From the NCBI GenBank assembly GCA_900753315.1, contig CAADYP010000006.1, positions 21,792-85,791 on the forward strand: a stretch of DNA of 64,000 nucleotides, read 5' to 3'. Below the pieces are notes generated by a model. It worked only from the letters and a program-made list of their open reading frames with translations. It was not told the DNA's origin and did not search any database. Made by a program: the position numbers and the translations under genes. The stretch comes from Clostridia bacterium (GTDB taxonomy: Bacteria; Bacillota; Clostridia; Christensenellales; UBA1242). Shown piece after piece: positions 1-8,425 of the stretch (the first letter of the stretch is position 1; every line of letters starts with the position of its first letter).

Positions 1-750
1 AATACCTGCATCATAAACACTCTTCAAGCCATTCAAAACAACAACTGTTCTTTCAAGCCCCATTCCTGTATCAATGTTTGGTCTGTCAAGAAGTTTTGCT
101 TTTTCACCAGCATTTTCAACTTTGTATTGCATGAAAACATCGTTCCAAATTTCAAGATATTTCCCACAATCACAAGCTGGAGAACAATTTTCACTGCACT
201 TTGGTTTCCCAGAATCATAAAACATTTCACTATCTGGTCCACAAGGTCCAACTCCACCACCGAGTGCCCACCAGTTGTCATCACGACCTTGATAGAAAAC
301 ATTTTCAATTCCGCACTTTTCCCAAGTGTTGTAAGCAAGTTCGTCACGAGGAGCAGTTTCATCTCCTGCAAAAACTGTTGTTGCCAATCTTTCTTTTGGA
401 ATACCCAAATATTTTGGACTTGTCAAAAATTCATAAGAAAGTTTTATCATTTCTTCTTTTGGACAACTTCCCAAAAACCAGTTCCCAAGCATTTCAAAAG
501 AAGTCAAGTGACCAGCATCACCGACTGAATCAATATCATTTGTTCTTAAACATCTTTGAATATCACAAATTTTGTTTCCAGCAGGGTGTTTTGCTCCCAA
601 AAGATAAGGAACAAGCGGATGCATCCCGGCTGTAGTAAACAATATAGTAGGGTCATTTTCAGGAATTATAGAATATCCTTCTACCCTTTTAAAACCATGG
701 TCTTGAAAAAATTTAAACCATTTTTCTTTAATCTCAACATCAGTAATCAT
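1..750 (-). CDS. alaS: Alanyl-tRNA synthetase, N-terminal 250 residues (gene runs off the left edge)
   Basis: Class II aminoacyl-tRNA synthetase that charges tRNA-Ala in the cytoplasm. The reverse-strand frame is open from the ATG at 750 to base 1. It gives the AlaRS catalytic-core N-terminus: a start like MITDVEIKEKWFKFF, then the motif 2 region with FTTAGMHPLVPYLLG, CDIQRCLRTNDIDSVG and HLTSFEMLGNWF. Near the window edge it reads RPNIDTGMGLERTVVVLNG, the motif 3 region. The start is fixed by GGAGCG six bases upstream. The editing and C-Ala domains lie outside the window. The leader is only about 100 bases and I see no T-box in it. Identification is by family motifs read directly from the translation. 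Confidence 0.96.
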   Translation of the reverse strand, partial: MITDVEIKEKWFKFFQDHGFKRVEGYSIIPENDPTILFTTAGMHPLVPYLLGAKHPAGNKICDIQRCLRTNDIDSVGDAGHLTSFEMLGNWFLGSCPKEEMIKLSYEFLTSPKYLGIPKERLATTVFAGDETAPRDELAYNTWEKCGIENVFYQGRDDNWWALGGGVGPCGPDSEMFYDSGKPKCSENCSPACDCGKYLEIWNDVFMQYKVENAGEKAKLLDRPNIDTGMGLERTVVVLNGLKSVYDAGI

Positions 751-841
751 ATTACGCTCCTAAACATGCTATATAATACCAAAAAACGCAAGAAAAAACA
801 AGCAATTCGGCTGTTTTGACAAACAAAAAAAGCATTTTTTA

Positions 842-872
842 CAAAAAAGAAAAAGAAGAGTTATTTCTCTTC
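842..872 (-). terminator. Rho-independent terminator of the 861-1358 gene
   Basis: On the minus strand GGAAGAG and CTCTTC form a six- to seven-base stem around the stop codon, followed by a T-rich run. It closes the small membrane protein gene before alaS. Confidence 0.6.
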
Positions 873-1358
873 CTTTTTATTTTCTCTTTCAAATTCAGTA
901 ATTATCCCAACAATGTGGTTGTGTCTATATTTTCTCTTAATTTTTTGCATGAATCCAGGAAATTTTTCTTTGGCATCATATTTGTCAATCGTGCTTGACA
1001 TTGAGTCAACCATAACCTTTCCAGCTTTTCGTCTATCAACTTGTTTTGCAACAATATCAGTCGTTTTTGAATTTTGCACAGCATAGATGCATTGTTTTGT
1101 ATTTTTCTTTTTGTCTTTGAGCAGAACAATTATGTCGACAATAAAGAATATCAAAAATACCCCGCCAAAACCGACATAATACAAATTGAAACCAGACAAA
1201 ATGATGAAAAGCAAAAGAAGTGCAGCAAAAAGCAAAAGAGAAAAAAGTGCATATCTAACATTGTTTTTTGCACTCTCAACACCATTTTTACCTTCAACAA
1301 ACATCAAATGGTATTTTCCTTCAACATTCTCAATATTGTCGATGTTAAGTCTTGCCAT
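861..1358 (-). CDS. Small two-TM membrane protein, unknown function
   Basis: A 165-residue protein I do not recognise. The start at 1358 (MARLNIDNIENVEGKYH) is chosen because AAGGAGAG lies at the right spacing; upstream in-frame starts have none. A soluble N-terminal segment of about 45 residues is followed by two closely spaced hydrophobic helices at roughly 50-70 and 75-95. A basic C-terminal half of about 70 residues follows and ends in a Glu/Lys-rich tail. There is no signal peptidase site, so it is probably an inner-membrane protein with both ends cytoplasmic. It has its own terminator, and 92 bases separate it from the U32 peptidase gene upstream in transcription, so it may share that operon's transcript. 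No catalytic motif is visible. Confidence 0.75.
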   Translation of the reverse strand: MARLNIDNIENVEGKYHLMFVEGKNGVESAKNNVRYALFSLLLFAALLLLFIILSGFNLYYVGFGGVFLIFFIVDIIVLLKDKKKNTKQCIYAVQNSKTTDIVAKQVDRRKAGKVMVDSMSSTIDKYDAKEKFPGFMQKIKRKYRHNHIVGIITEFERENKKEEK

Positions 1359-1450
1359 AACTCTCCTTATCAATCAAAACAATTTTAACACACATTTTTT
1401 GTGCTGTCAAACATATACTTAAAAATTTTTAAATATCTCAAAAATCGCGA

Positions 1451-2638
1451 TTAGCGTCTTAAAATATCTCCTTCTTTCAATGCAAATTTGCAAGGAACAA
1501 CAACCTTTTCTTGCACAACTTTTGCAGAATCAAGAGATTGTCCAAGATGATTTGTTATTTTTTCTATTTTCAATTTTTTGTTGAATGTGTTTTTATCTGG
1601 ACTCAAAATTTCAAGTTCGTCACCAACTGAAAATTTGTTTCTCATTTCAAGTTCAACTTCTCCATTTGATGCATCTTTTGACACAACAGCCACAAACTCA
1701 CTTTCTTGCACTGGCATAGAATCTTCAGTGTATTGTTTTTCTTCATCATTGAAATAAAAACCTGTTGTATATCTTCTATGACTTGCTTTAAAGAGTTCTT
1801 TGCAAAGTTTTTCATCTGGCTTTTTAGGAAGCATATCCAAAGCCATACGATAAGCATTTACGACAGTCGCAACATAATAAGAAGACTTCATTCTTCCTTC
1901 AATTTTCACGCTATCTACACCAGCATCTTTCAAAAGCCCAAGATATGGAAGCATATTCAAATCTTTTGAGTTAAAAATATAAGAGCCTTTTTCATCTTCT
2001 TGAACTTCCATTTCGTCTTCACGACTAACTTCTCTAACCATATATTTCCATCTGCAAGCCTGAACACATTCACCATGATTTGAATCTCTTCCAGTAAGGT
2101 AGTTTGAAAGCAAGCATCTTCCAGAATAAGCCATACACATAGCACCATGCACAAAGACTTCAATTTCAACTTTTGCAGGAACATTTTTTCTGATTTGTTT
2201 GATTTCTTCCAATGAAAGTTCTCTTGCCAAAATCAATCTTTTTGCTCCAAGGTCAGCCATCAAATTTGCAGAATAAGAATTGATAATGTTTGCCTGTGTG
2301 CTCACATGAACATCAAGCATTGGAGCATGCACTCTAACAAATTGAAGCATTCCAATATCAGCCACAATTACAGCGTCAACTTTTGCATCTTCCAAAAATT
2401 TCAAATAGTCCTTCAAACCTTCAAAATCCTTGTCTTTTGCAATAATATTGAGCGTAATATAAACCTTTTTGCCCTTGCTGTGTGCAATTTCAACGGTCTT
2501 AACAATCTCTTCATTTGAAAAGTTCCCTGCAAATGCACGAAGTCCATAACGGCCACCTGCGAGATATACTGCATCTGCTCCAAAATGCATTGCGGTTAAA
2601 AACTTCTCAAAATTTCCTGCTGGTGCCAAAAGTTCCAT
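1451..2638 (-). CDS. U32-family peptidase / tRNA uridine 5-hydroxylation protein (TrhP-type)
   Basis: A 395-residue member of peptidase family U32. It begins MELLAPAGNFEKF, the typical TIM-barrel start. The U32 signature is at about residues 160-178 (EVFVHGAMCMAYSGRCLLS). Cys168, Cys175, Cys191 and Cys195 form the conserved four-cysteine iron-sulfur ligand set. Members such as TrhP/YegQ and YrrO are required to make 5-hydroxyuridine at tRNA position 34 from prephenate. True proteolysis is not established for this group. AAGGAG lies at the end of pnuC, eight bases before the ATG, so the two genes are probably translationally coupled. It is the last gene of the prfB-tsaD-pnuC string. Confidence 0.88.
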   Translation of the reverse strand: MELLAPAGNFEKFLTAMHFGADAVYLAGGRYGLRAFAGNFSNEEIVKTVEIAHSKGKKVYITLNIIAKDKDFEGLKDYLKFLEDAKVDAVIVADIGMLQFVRVHAPMLDVHVSTQANIINSYSANLMADLGAKRLILARELSLEEIKQIRKNVPAKVEIEVFVHGAMCMAYSGRCLLSNYLTGRDSNHGECVQACRWKYMVREVSREDEMEVQEDEKGSYIFNSKDLNMLPYLGLLKDAGVDSVKIEGRMKSSYYVATVVNAYRMALDMLPKKPDEKLCKELFKASHRRYTTGFYFNDEEKQYTEDSMPVQESEFVAVVSKDASNGEVELEMRNKFSVGDELEILSPDKNTFNKKLKIEKITNHLGQSLDSAKVVQEKVVVPCKFALKEGDILRR

Positions 2639-2645
2639 AATTTTT

Positions 2646-3509
2646 CTACTCCTTCAAATCTTTCGTTTTTTCATCTATTTTTTTTCTTAAATTTTTATTT
2701 TTCGTTTTGGGTTTTGATTTCAAATTTTCTTCAAGCGGATTTTCGCTATCTTTTTCTATTTCAATTACCTTTTCATCATCGCCATAATTTTCTTTTTCTT
2801 CAATCTCATTTTTCTCATCCTTGGCAGGCTTTTGTGTCCTTTTCAATTTTGCCCAGTTTACAATTCCAAAAATGTTTAAAATCAAAAAGATGCAATAACA
2901 CAAAACTGTTGGCAAAAGTGACATGTCGCCTATTGAGACTATCAAACCTGTCCAAAGCCCAATGCAAATCATATTTGAAATCATATAGAAAACAAAACTA
3001 TACTCACATCGTCTTACCAAAAGATATCCTGCCGTCATTGTAAACACAACTGAAAATGTGCTTAAAATCAAATTCGCAGTGTTAAATGCTTTAAGCAAGA
3101 AGTAAACGCCAACTCCAACAACTGCCATAACGACAAGAGTTATCGCCCATTCAAGCAATCCAAAATTTCTTTTGTTTACTTTCACAACATTTGCATCCTG
3201 TCTATTTTTTATCCAAGTGAAAATTGCAATCAAGTAAAGTGGAATCGTCACACATGCACACACAATCACTTCACCAAAATATCTGTTTTGTGCAGACAAA
3301 ATGCAATAAACAATCCCTTGAACAATGCCCAAAATTTGCCCAATAATCAAACCTTTTGAAACAAAGAAAACAGCGACAATTCCAATCAATGAATTGCAAA
3401 TTACAACAGCAGAAGAGTGTTCAACAACACTCACTGCGATCAAAGTCACAGCAAAAACTGCCATCATAGCCCATTCATACCATTTTATGTTTTCAAAAAA
3501 TTTCTTCAA
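2646..3509 (-). CDS. pnuC: PnuC-type nicotinamide riboside/mononucleotide transporter
   Basis: A 287-residue integral membrane protein with about seven hydrophobic helices in the first 225 residues. The layout resembles PnuC: a first half ending in FTWIKNRQD, then a long helix and LSTFSVVFTMTAGYLLVRRC followed by FYMISNMICIGLWTG. These correspond to the substrate-site helices of the family. PnuC facilitates uptake of nicotinamide riboside for NAD synthesis. The last 60 residues are a charged Lys/Glu tail not typical of PnuC. The start is TTG at 3509 with AAAGGAAA upstream; the next ATG is at residue 15, inside the first helix. It lies 18 bases after tsaD and is coupled to the U32 gene. No NAD riboswitch is visible. 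Confidence 0.75.
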   Translation of the reverse strand: MKKFFENIKWYEWAMMAVFAVTLIAVSVVEHSSAVVICNSLIGIVAVFFVSKGLIIGQILGIVQGIVYCILSAQNRYFGEVIVCACVTIPLYLIAIFTWIKNRQDANVVKVNKRNFGLLEWAITLVVMAVVGVGVYFLLKAFNTANLILSTFSVVFTMTAGYLLVRRCEYSFVFYMISNMICIGLWTGLIVSIGDMSLLPTVLCYCIFLILNIFGIVNWAKLKRTQKPAKDEKNEIEEKENYGDDEKVIEIEKDSENPLEENLKSKPKTKNKNLRKKIDEKTKDLKE

Positions 3510-3527
3510 TGTTTTTCCTTTTGTTTA

Positions 3528-4586
3528 TTAGATGCTTACAGTTGGTTTTGCGGTAAGAGTCAAATCAGCAAAACCTTTGTCAGCCAAGATATAATAATAT
3601 GCAATTGAACCAATCATTGCCCCATTGTCAGTGCAATATTTAAGGTCTGGCATGAAAATTTGAATGCCATTTTTTTCACATTCTGCTTTCAATTTTTCAC
3701 GTAATCTGCTGTTTGCACCCACACCACCAGCAATAACCAATTTATTTTTGCCGAGTTTCTGGCATGATTTTATGGTTTTGTCGCAAAGTTCGTCAGTAAC
3801 GAGTTCTTGAAACGAACAAGCGACATCTGCTTTTGAATATTCTTCATTCTTTTGTTCTTTGTTGTGGACATAATTTACCACAGCAGTTTTAAGCCCACTA
3901 AAAGAGAAATTGAAAGTGTCTTTAAGTGGCGTTTTATAATTGAATTTCACAACATTTTGGCCTTGCTTGGCAAGTCTGTCAATGTTTGGTCCACCAGGAT
4001 AACTTAATCCAAGCACTCTTGCGACTTTGTCAAAGCATTCTCCAACAGAATCGTCCACAGTTGAGCCAATCATATTAAAATCACAATAATCTTTCACTTC
4101 GACCAAAGCAGTATGTCCACCACTTACCATCAAGCACATAAAAGGTGGAACAAGGTCAAGGTGAGAAATATAATTTGCACCGATGTGCCCATGAACATGA
4201 CTGACAGCAATCAAAGGGACATTCAATGCATAAGCCAAAGTTTTTGCAAAGTTTACTCCAACCAAAAGTGCTCCAACAAGTCCAGCGCCATATGTTACAG
4301 CCACAGCATCAACATCTTGCAAAGTCTTTCCGCTTGGTTTCAGCGCTTCTTTCAAAACCATAGGAATGTTTTTTATATGGTTTCTTGAAGCAACTTCTGG
4401 CACAACTCCCCCGAAAAGTTTGTGAATTTCAATTTGAGTTGAAACAATATTTGCCAACACCTCTCTCCCATTTTTTACTAAAGCGATAGAAGTCTCGTCA
4501 CATGAAGACTCAATAGACAAAATCAAAACATTCTTTTTTGTCTTCAATTTTTCAAATTTTTCTCGTGCTATTTCCAAATAACTCAT
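3528..4586 (-). CDS. tsaD: tRNA N6-adenosine threonylcarbamoyltransferase
   Basis: A 352-residue ASKHA-fold protein that transfers the threonylcarbamoyl group to A37 of ANN-decoding tRNAs, working with TsaB, TsaC and TsaE (none in the window). The N-terminal SIESSCDETSIALVKNG motif, FGGVVPEVASRNH, GGHTALVEV, DDSVGECFDKVARVLGLSYP and the C-terminal GGVGANSRLRE and TDNGAMIGSIA motifs are all present. The metal-binding motif is HVHGH, keeping both histidines though the usual central Glu is His. About 18 extra residues precede the core. The ATG overlaps the prfB stop by one base (TGATG), so translation is coupled. Confidence 0.96.
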   Translation of the reverse strand: MSYLEIAREKFEKLKTKKNVLILSIESSCDETSIALVKNGREVLANIVSTQIEIHKLFGGVVPEVASRNHIKNIPMVLKEALKPSGKTLQDVDAVAVTYGAGLVGALLVGVNFAKTLAYALNVPLIAVSHVHGHIGANYISHLDLVPPFMCLMVSGGHTALVEVKDYCDFNMIGSTVDDSVGECFDKVARVLGLSYPGGPNIDRLAKQGQNVVKFNYKTPLKDTFNFSFSGLKTAVVNYVHNKEQKNEEYSKADVACSFQELVTDELCDKTIKSCQKLGKNKLVIAGGVGANSRLREKLKAECEKNGIQIFMPDLKYCTDNGAMIGSIAYYYILADKGFADLTLTAKPTVSI

Positions 4587-5693
4587 CAGTTTTTCACACT
4601 TGTCCTTTTAAGATATTCATTGATAAAATCTTGAATATCCCCATTCATAACCGCCTGAACATCACTTGTCTCAAAGTTTGTTCTGTGGTCTTTCACCATT
4701 GTGTAAGGGCAAAAAACATAAGAACGAATTTGACTGCCCCACTCAATTTTCTTTACATCACCACGAATTGAAGCCAATTTTTCGAGTTCTTCCAATTCTT
4801 GTTTTTCGACCAATTTTGAATACAACATTTTCATTGCTGTTTCTCTGTTTTGAATTTGTGAACGCTCTGTTTGACAAGCCACAATAATTCCAGAAGGAAT
4901 ATGTGTAATTCTGATAGCAGATTCAGTTTTATTGACATGTTGTCCACCAGCACCAGAGCTTCTAAAAGTGTCAACTTTCAAATCTTCTGGACGAATAACA
5001 ATGTCTGGTGCATCTTCAATTTCTGGCATAACTTCCAAAGAAGCAAAACTCGTATGTCTTCTTGAATTGGCATCAAATGGAGAAATTCTCACAAGTCTGT
5101 GAACTCCTTTTTCTGCTTTCAAATATCCATAAGCATATTCACCAGAAACCAAAAATGAAATTGATTTCAAACCAGCTTCATCACCATCCAAAACATCCAA
5201 AACCTTGATTTTGAATCCATTTTTTTCTGCATACATGCAATACATCCTGTAAAGCATATCTGTCCAATCTTGTGCTTCTGTTCCACCTGCACCCGCGTGC
5301 AATGTCAAAATCGCATTATAGTTGTCATATTTTCCAGAGAGCAATGTTTCCAATTTTGCACTTTCAATTTCTTTTTCCAAAATTTCCAAAGTGCTGTTAA
5401 GTTCATCATAAATCCCTTGGTCTTCAAGTTCTTCCAAGAGTTCTATACTTACTTCACAATTTTCAATTTGCGAGCCAAGTTTTTTTATTTCTTCCAATTT
5501 ATATTCACAAAGTTTAACCTCTCTGCCCACCTTTGACACTTTTCTTGCATCATTGAAAAAACCGTCAGAGAGTTGTTCTTCTTTAAGTTCGTCCAAACGC
5601 TTTGTCAAACTATCCGGGTCAAAGACACTCCTTGATAAATTTGTATTCTTCTTTAAGTTGTGATAACTTTTCTTTTTGCACGTCAACTATCAT
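4586..5693 (-). CDS. prfB: Peptide chain release factor 2, with programmed +1 frameshift
   Basis: RF2 releases peptides at UGA and UAA. The full protein needs a +1 frameshift. Frame one runs from the ATG at 5693 ([12 protein letters not shown]) for 24 codons to CTT followed by an in-frame TGA at 5621-5619. Skipping one base resumes at GAC (5620) in the frame that ends at 4586. This gives 368 residues, close to the usual 365. The SPF anticodon-recognition tripeptide is at about 204-206 and the catalytic GGQ at about 249-251. GGAG lies upstream of the ATG. It is the first gene of the prfB-tsaD-pnuC-U32 string and overlaps tsaD by one base. Confidence 0.97.
5619..5633 (-). promoter_or_regulatory. 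prfB recoding site: internal SD plus CTT-TGA-C slip site
   Basis: On the minus strand AAGGAG, three bases TGT, then CTTTGAC. This is the spacing of the known RF2 autoregulatory frameshift signal (AGGGGG-TAT-CTTTGAC in E. coli). Low RF2 lets the ribosome slip at CTT; ample RF2 terminates at TGA. Confidence 0.95.
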
Positions 5694-5721
5694 AAAATTC
5701 TCCTAAAAACATCTATATATA

Positions 5722-5751
5722 ATAATAGCACATCACAATCAAAAAAGTAAA
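5722..5751 (-). promoter_or_regulatory. Candidate promoter of the prfB operon
   Basis: -35 TTTACT (5746-5751), 18-base spacer, -10 TATTAT (5722-5727) preceded by TGC, an extended -10 form. It sits 29 bases before the prfB ATG. Confidence 0.5.
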
Positions 5752-5762
5752 GGACAAAACAA

Positions 5763-5791
5763 AAAAGACAGAAATCAATCTTCTGTCTTTT
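5763..5791. terminator. Terminator of the MFS-like gene
   Basis: AAAAGACAGAA and TTCTGTCTTTT form an 11-bp stem with a seven-base loop, flanked by A and T runs. It overlaps the stop codon of the MFS-like gene and closes it before the prfB promoter. Confidence 0.75.
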
Positions 5792-7082
5792 CAATTTGTT
5801 CTTGAACATGAACTTTCTTAAATTCTTCATCTTGCTTGATAAGAGACTTCTCCACCCACATAAGACTGACACCATACATGACATACATTGCACAAACAAA
5901 TCCAAGGGCAATTTTCAAAAACAAAGTGCTGCCATCTTGTATCATACTGTCAAAAAGTCCTGCAAGAAGAATGAAAAGTGATGATGTAATTCTTCCTGCT
6001 CCCAAAAAGAACTCCGCAAATGCGTTGCTCTCCAAGATGTGAGAATGTAAGGACAAAACTCTAACCACCCCGCCTCTTCTAGAATCAGAGATTGACATCA
6101 AAATAACATTCAAAATTGCATAAATGCCATAGAAAATTATGATTGTAGTCTTGTTTGTTGCGCACAAAATTGCAATAACTGCAGCAGCAACCAAAATGAT
6201 AGTTGGAATAATGAAACCTTTTGCCCTTTTCTTTCGATAATGTCTCAAATATACAACCATTGTCAAAAGTGAGCAAGCGGTAAAGATAGATTGAAAAGTG
6301 CCCAAAGATGCATTTGAATCGAAAGTTCTCATCACCAAAATTGTTATCAATGTCGTAAAACTGTCGTAAGACGCACCTCTAAAGAAATTGCTGATATAAA
6401 CAAACCAGAGCGGTTTTGTCGTCTCTTTATTTTCTTTCATATACTTTCCAAATTCTCGCAAATTGAAAGAGAGTTTAAATTTTTTCTTTGGTTTAATCAA
6501 ACAAGAAAAGATAATCAACGCCCCACATACTGCAAGCATAATGAGTGCTGCTACCGTAAAATCCATATCAACAACATAACCAAGTGAGATAGGAAAAACG
6601 ATGTAAGTTATTTGAAACATAATCCTCTTAACAGCGAAAAATCTCACCTGATGTTTACTACTTATTGTCTCTGCGGTCAAGCCATTGTAACCTGCTGAAA
6701 ACAATCCAAATCCAACTCCATAAAAAACAGCAATAAGTGGCACAAAGTCATACAAGATGTTGTATTTGCTCATGATGTAAACAAGAAAAACAACACCAGT
6801 CAAAATCACAGAACCAATAGACACAAAAATGCTTTTTTTTATTTTTTTGAGTGCAAAACCAGTGACAGAATAAGACGAAGTCAAAACGAGATAATAAATC
6901 ACATAAAAAAGACCAATTTTCAAAATATTTTGTGACACTTGAACAGATGAAGAGATATCTCCCGTGTTTAAAATTTTTGAGACAAAAAACAAATCAATAA
7001 AGATACAAATCACCGCCTGCAAGCAGTCGCACGCGATGATAGAAATGGCACTAATATCAAAAATTTTGCTTTTGTTTTTCAT
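5775..7082 (-). CDS. MFS-like multi-pass transporter, substrate unknown
   Basis: A 435-residue membrane protein with about twelve hydrophobic segments in two halves. They are separated by a basic cytoplasmic loop (LIKPKKKFKLSFNLREFGK, near residue 200), the arrangement of major facilitator proteins. It resembles the YqgE-like MFS branch of Bacillota, judged by overall pattern only; I see no substrate-defining motif. A short charged tail of about 25 residues ends the protein. The ATG at 7082 has GAGGAAA upstream. It stands alone with its own terminator and is divergent from the PIN gene pair. Function, direction of transport and substrate cannot be inferred. Confidence 0.7.
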   Translation of the reverse strand: MKNKSKIFDISAISIIACDCLQAVICIFIDLFFVSKILNTGDISSSVQVSQNILKIGLFYVIYYLVLTSSYSVTGFALKKIKKSIFVSIGSVILTGVVFLVYIMSKYNILYDFVPLIAVFYGVGFGLFSAGYNGLTAETISSKHQVRFFAVKRIMFQITYIVFPISLGYVVDMDFTVAALIMLAVCGALIIFSCLIKPKKKFKLSFNLREFGKYMKENKETTKPLWFVYISNFFRGASYDSFTTLITILVMRTFDSNASLGTFQSIFTACSLLTMVVYLRHYRKKRAKGFIIPTIILVAAAVIAILCATNKTTIIIFYGIYAILNVILMSISDSRRGGVVRVLSLHSHILESNAFAEFFLGAGRITSSLFILLAGLFDSMIQDGSTLFLKIALGFVCAMYVMYGVSLMWVEKSLIKQDEEFKKVHVQEQIEKTED

Positions 7083-7192
7083 TATTTCCTCAAAAGATTA
7101 TACAAAAAATTATTTACATTATGATTATAACAAACAGCATAACAAAATCAAAAAGAAAATTAAAAAAATCACAAGAATTTTACAAAACACTA

Positions 7193-7221
7193 TTGCAATT
7201 GACAGCAAATTGAGTTATTAT
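7193..7221 (+). promoter_or_regulatory. Candidate promoter for the 74-aa/PIN gene pair
   Basis: -35 TTGCAA (7193-7198), 17-base spacer, -10 TATTAT (7216-7221). It lies 17 bases before the ATG, leaving a very short leader that still contains the SD (AGGAGAAGG). Confidence 0.5.
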
Positions 7222-7238
7222 TGACATAGGAGAAGGAT

Positions 7239-7463
7239 ATGGGAGATTTAATAAAGGAGTTTGAAAAACTCACACAGACTGACATTTCAAATTTCAGTCT
7301 TGAAGAACAACAGGATTTTTACAAAAATTCAATAAGAGATTTAGATGTTGTTATGAACAATAAAAACATCGACCTTTATTTTTACGAACAGTTGCTTGAA
7401 ATAAAAAGAAACCTGCTTGCAAAATTGTATGCAACAAAATTAAATACTGACGAAGGAGAGTAA
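7239..7463 (+). CDS. Small acidic helical protein upstream of a PIN nuclease
   Basis: A 74-residue protein with no recognised family. It is strongly helical and acidic (MGDLIKEFEKLTQTD, then EEQQDFYKNSIRDLD and a leucine-rich second half ending TDEGE). AGGAGAAGG sits at good spacing. Its last codons contain the SD (GGAGAG) of the PIN gene, whose ATG follows the stop by two bases, so the pair is translationally coupled. Size and position fit an antitoxin or partner of the nuclease, but there is no visible DNA-binding fold, so that role is inference only. Confidence 0.72.
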   Translation: MGDLIKEFEKLTQTDISNFSLEEQQDFYKNSIRDLDVVMNNKNIDLYFYEQLLEIKRNLLAKLYATKLNTDEGE

Positions 7464-7465
7464 AA

Positions 7466-8302
7466 ATGGGGAAATCATCATCACGCAGAACAAACGCATT
7501 TTTGAAAAGCAAAAAGAAAGAGCGCTATGGAAGACACACGCCAATGCATAGTGGCAACACCCCAATTTTCAGAAATGAAGACAAACGCAAAAATGGAGAA
7601 ATTACATATGTTGCTGTTGACTCATGCATTTTGATTGACATGATGCACATGGTCGGAGGACATTCAATAAAGTATAAAGATGCCGCATATTTCTCAAAAC
7701 TTAGAAGACTTCTTGACAACTGTGTTTTTGACGAAAATGGCAATAGAAGAAAAAATGGAAGAATTGTTTTATGCTTACTCCCAAGCGTAAAAAGAGAACT
7801 TTCTGATGAATCTGGTCAACTTCATGCAAGCATAAAGAATTTTATTGAAAACCGCACATTAGAATTGAAAATTAGCGAAGAATATTCCCACACATTCAAT
7901 AAAAAGGTTGAAAAACTCGTAAAAGAATATGCAAAGAAAGGTTACTTTTTGGACAAAGAAAAAACACCAACTATGGACGCCTATCATGTTGCACAATCTT
8001 CAATTCTCAATATTACACTTATTTCAAGAGATAAACACATCACCAAAGATTTTAGAGATAGAAAACCAGAAAAGAAAATAGAGCAAGTAAAATTTGTAAA
8101 TCGCAGACAACTCAATGGCGACTTTGATGGATTGCAATCAGAATCGAGAACTGTTCACAATTTCTTTAAACTTTATGACAAAAGCGAAAGATTTCCAAGT
8201 CTTGAAAATTTTGTTATCCTTGAAAGAAAAACTCAAGAAACATTGCTCAACAAATTCAATTATCATTCACCAAAAAAGCCTGCATACGATTTGGGATTTT
8301 AA
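7466..8302 (+). CDS. PIN-domain nuclease-like protein
   Basis: A 278-residue protein. A basic N-terminal tail of about 45 residues (Ser/Arg/Lys-rich, likely RNA-contacting) precedes a PIN fold. The four acidic positions of the family can be assigned: Asp52 in AVDSCILIDM, Glu111 in SVKREL, Asp171 in TMDAYHVA and Asp189 in LISRDKHI. All are intact, so a metal-dependent ribonuclease is plausible. About 85 residues at the C-terminus are extra compared with VapC toxins (about 130 residues), so it is not a standard VapC. It is coupled to the 74-residue gene upstream and ends at a terminator shared with the convergent YwaF-like gene. Target RNA is unknown. Confidence 0.75.
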   Translation: MGKSSSRRTNAFLKSKKKERYGRHTPMHSGNTPIFRNEDKRKNGEITYVAVDSCILIDMMHMVGGHSIKYKDAAYFSKLRRLLDNCVFDENGNRRKNGRIVLCLLPSVKRELSDESGQLHASIKNFIENRTLELKISEEYSHTFNKKVEKLVKEYAKKGYFLDKEKTPTMDAYHVAQSSILNITLISRDKHITKDFRDRKPEKKIEQVKFVNRRQLNGDFDGLQSESRTVHNFFKLYDKSERFPSLENFVILERKTQETLLNKFNYHSPKKPAYDLGF

Positions 8303-8352
8303 TAAAAGTCAAAACTTACAAAAGCAAAACAAAAAATACAAGAAGCGAAAAT

Positions 8353-8386
8353 AAAAGCCGAGAATTTCAAGTTTCTCGACTTTTTT
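8353..8386. terminator. Bidirectional terminator between convergent genes
   Basis: AAAAG-C-CGAGAA and TTCTCG-A-CTTTT pair (one mismatch) around an eight-base loop, followed by T6 and preceded by an A run. It serves the PIN gene (plus) and the 8426-9274 gene (minus). Confidence 0.85.
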
Positions 8387-8425
8387 CGTTTTTTGTTTTT
8401 TCAATCTAAACCACTTTTTGCAAAA

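Noticed and set aside
751..860. Possible T-box or other riboswitch before alaS
   Set aside because: The leader is only about 100 AT-rich bases with no T-box sequence or specifier stem.
5690..5911. Minus-strand 73-codon frame over the prfB promoter
   Set aside because: It overlaps the end of the MFS-like gene in another frame and covers the terminator and promoter; no SD.
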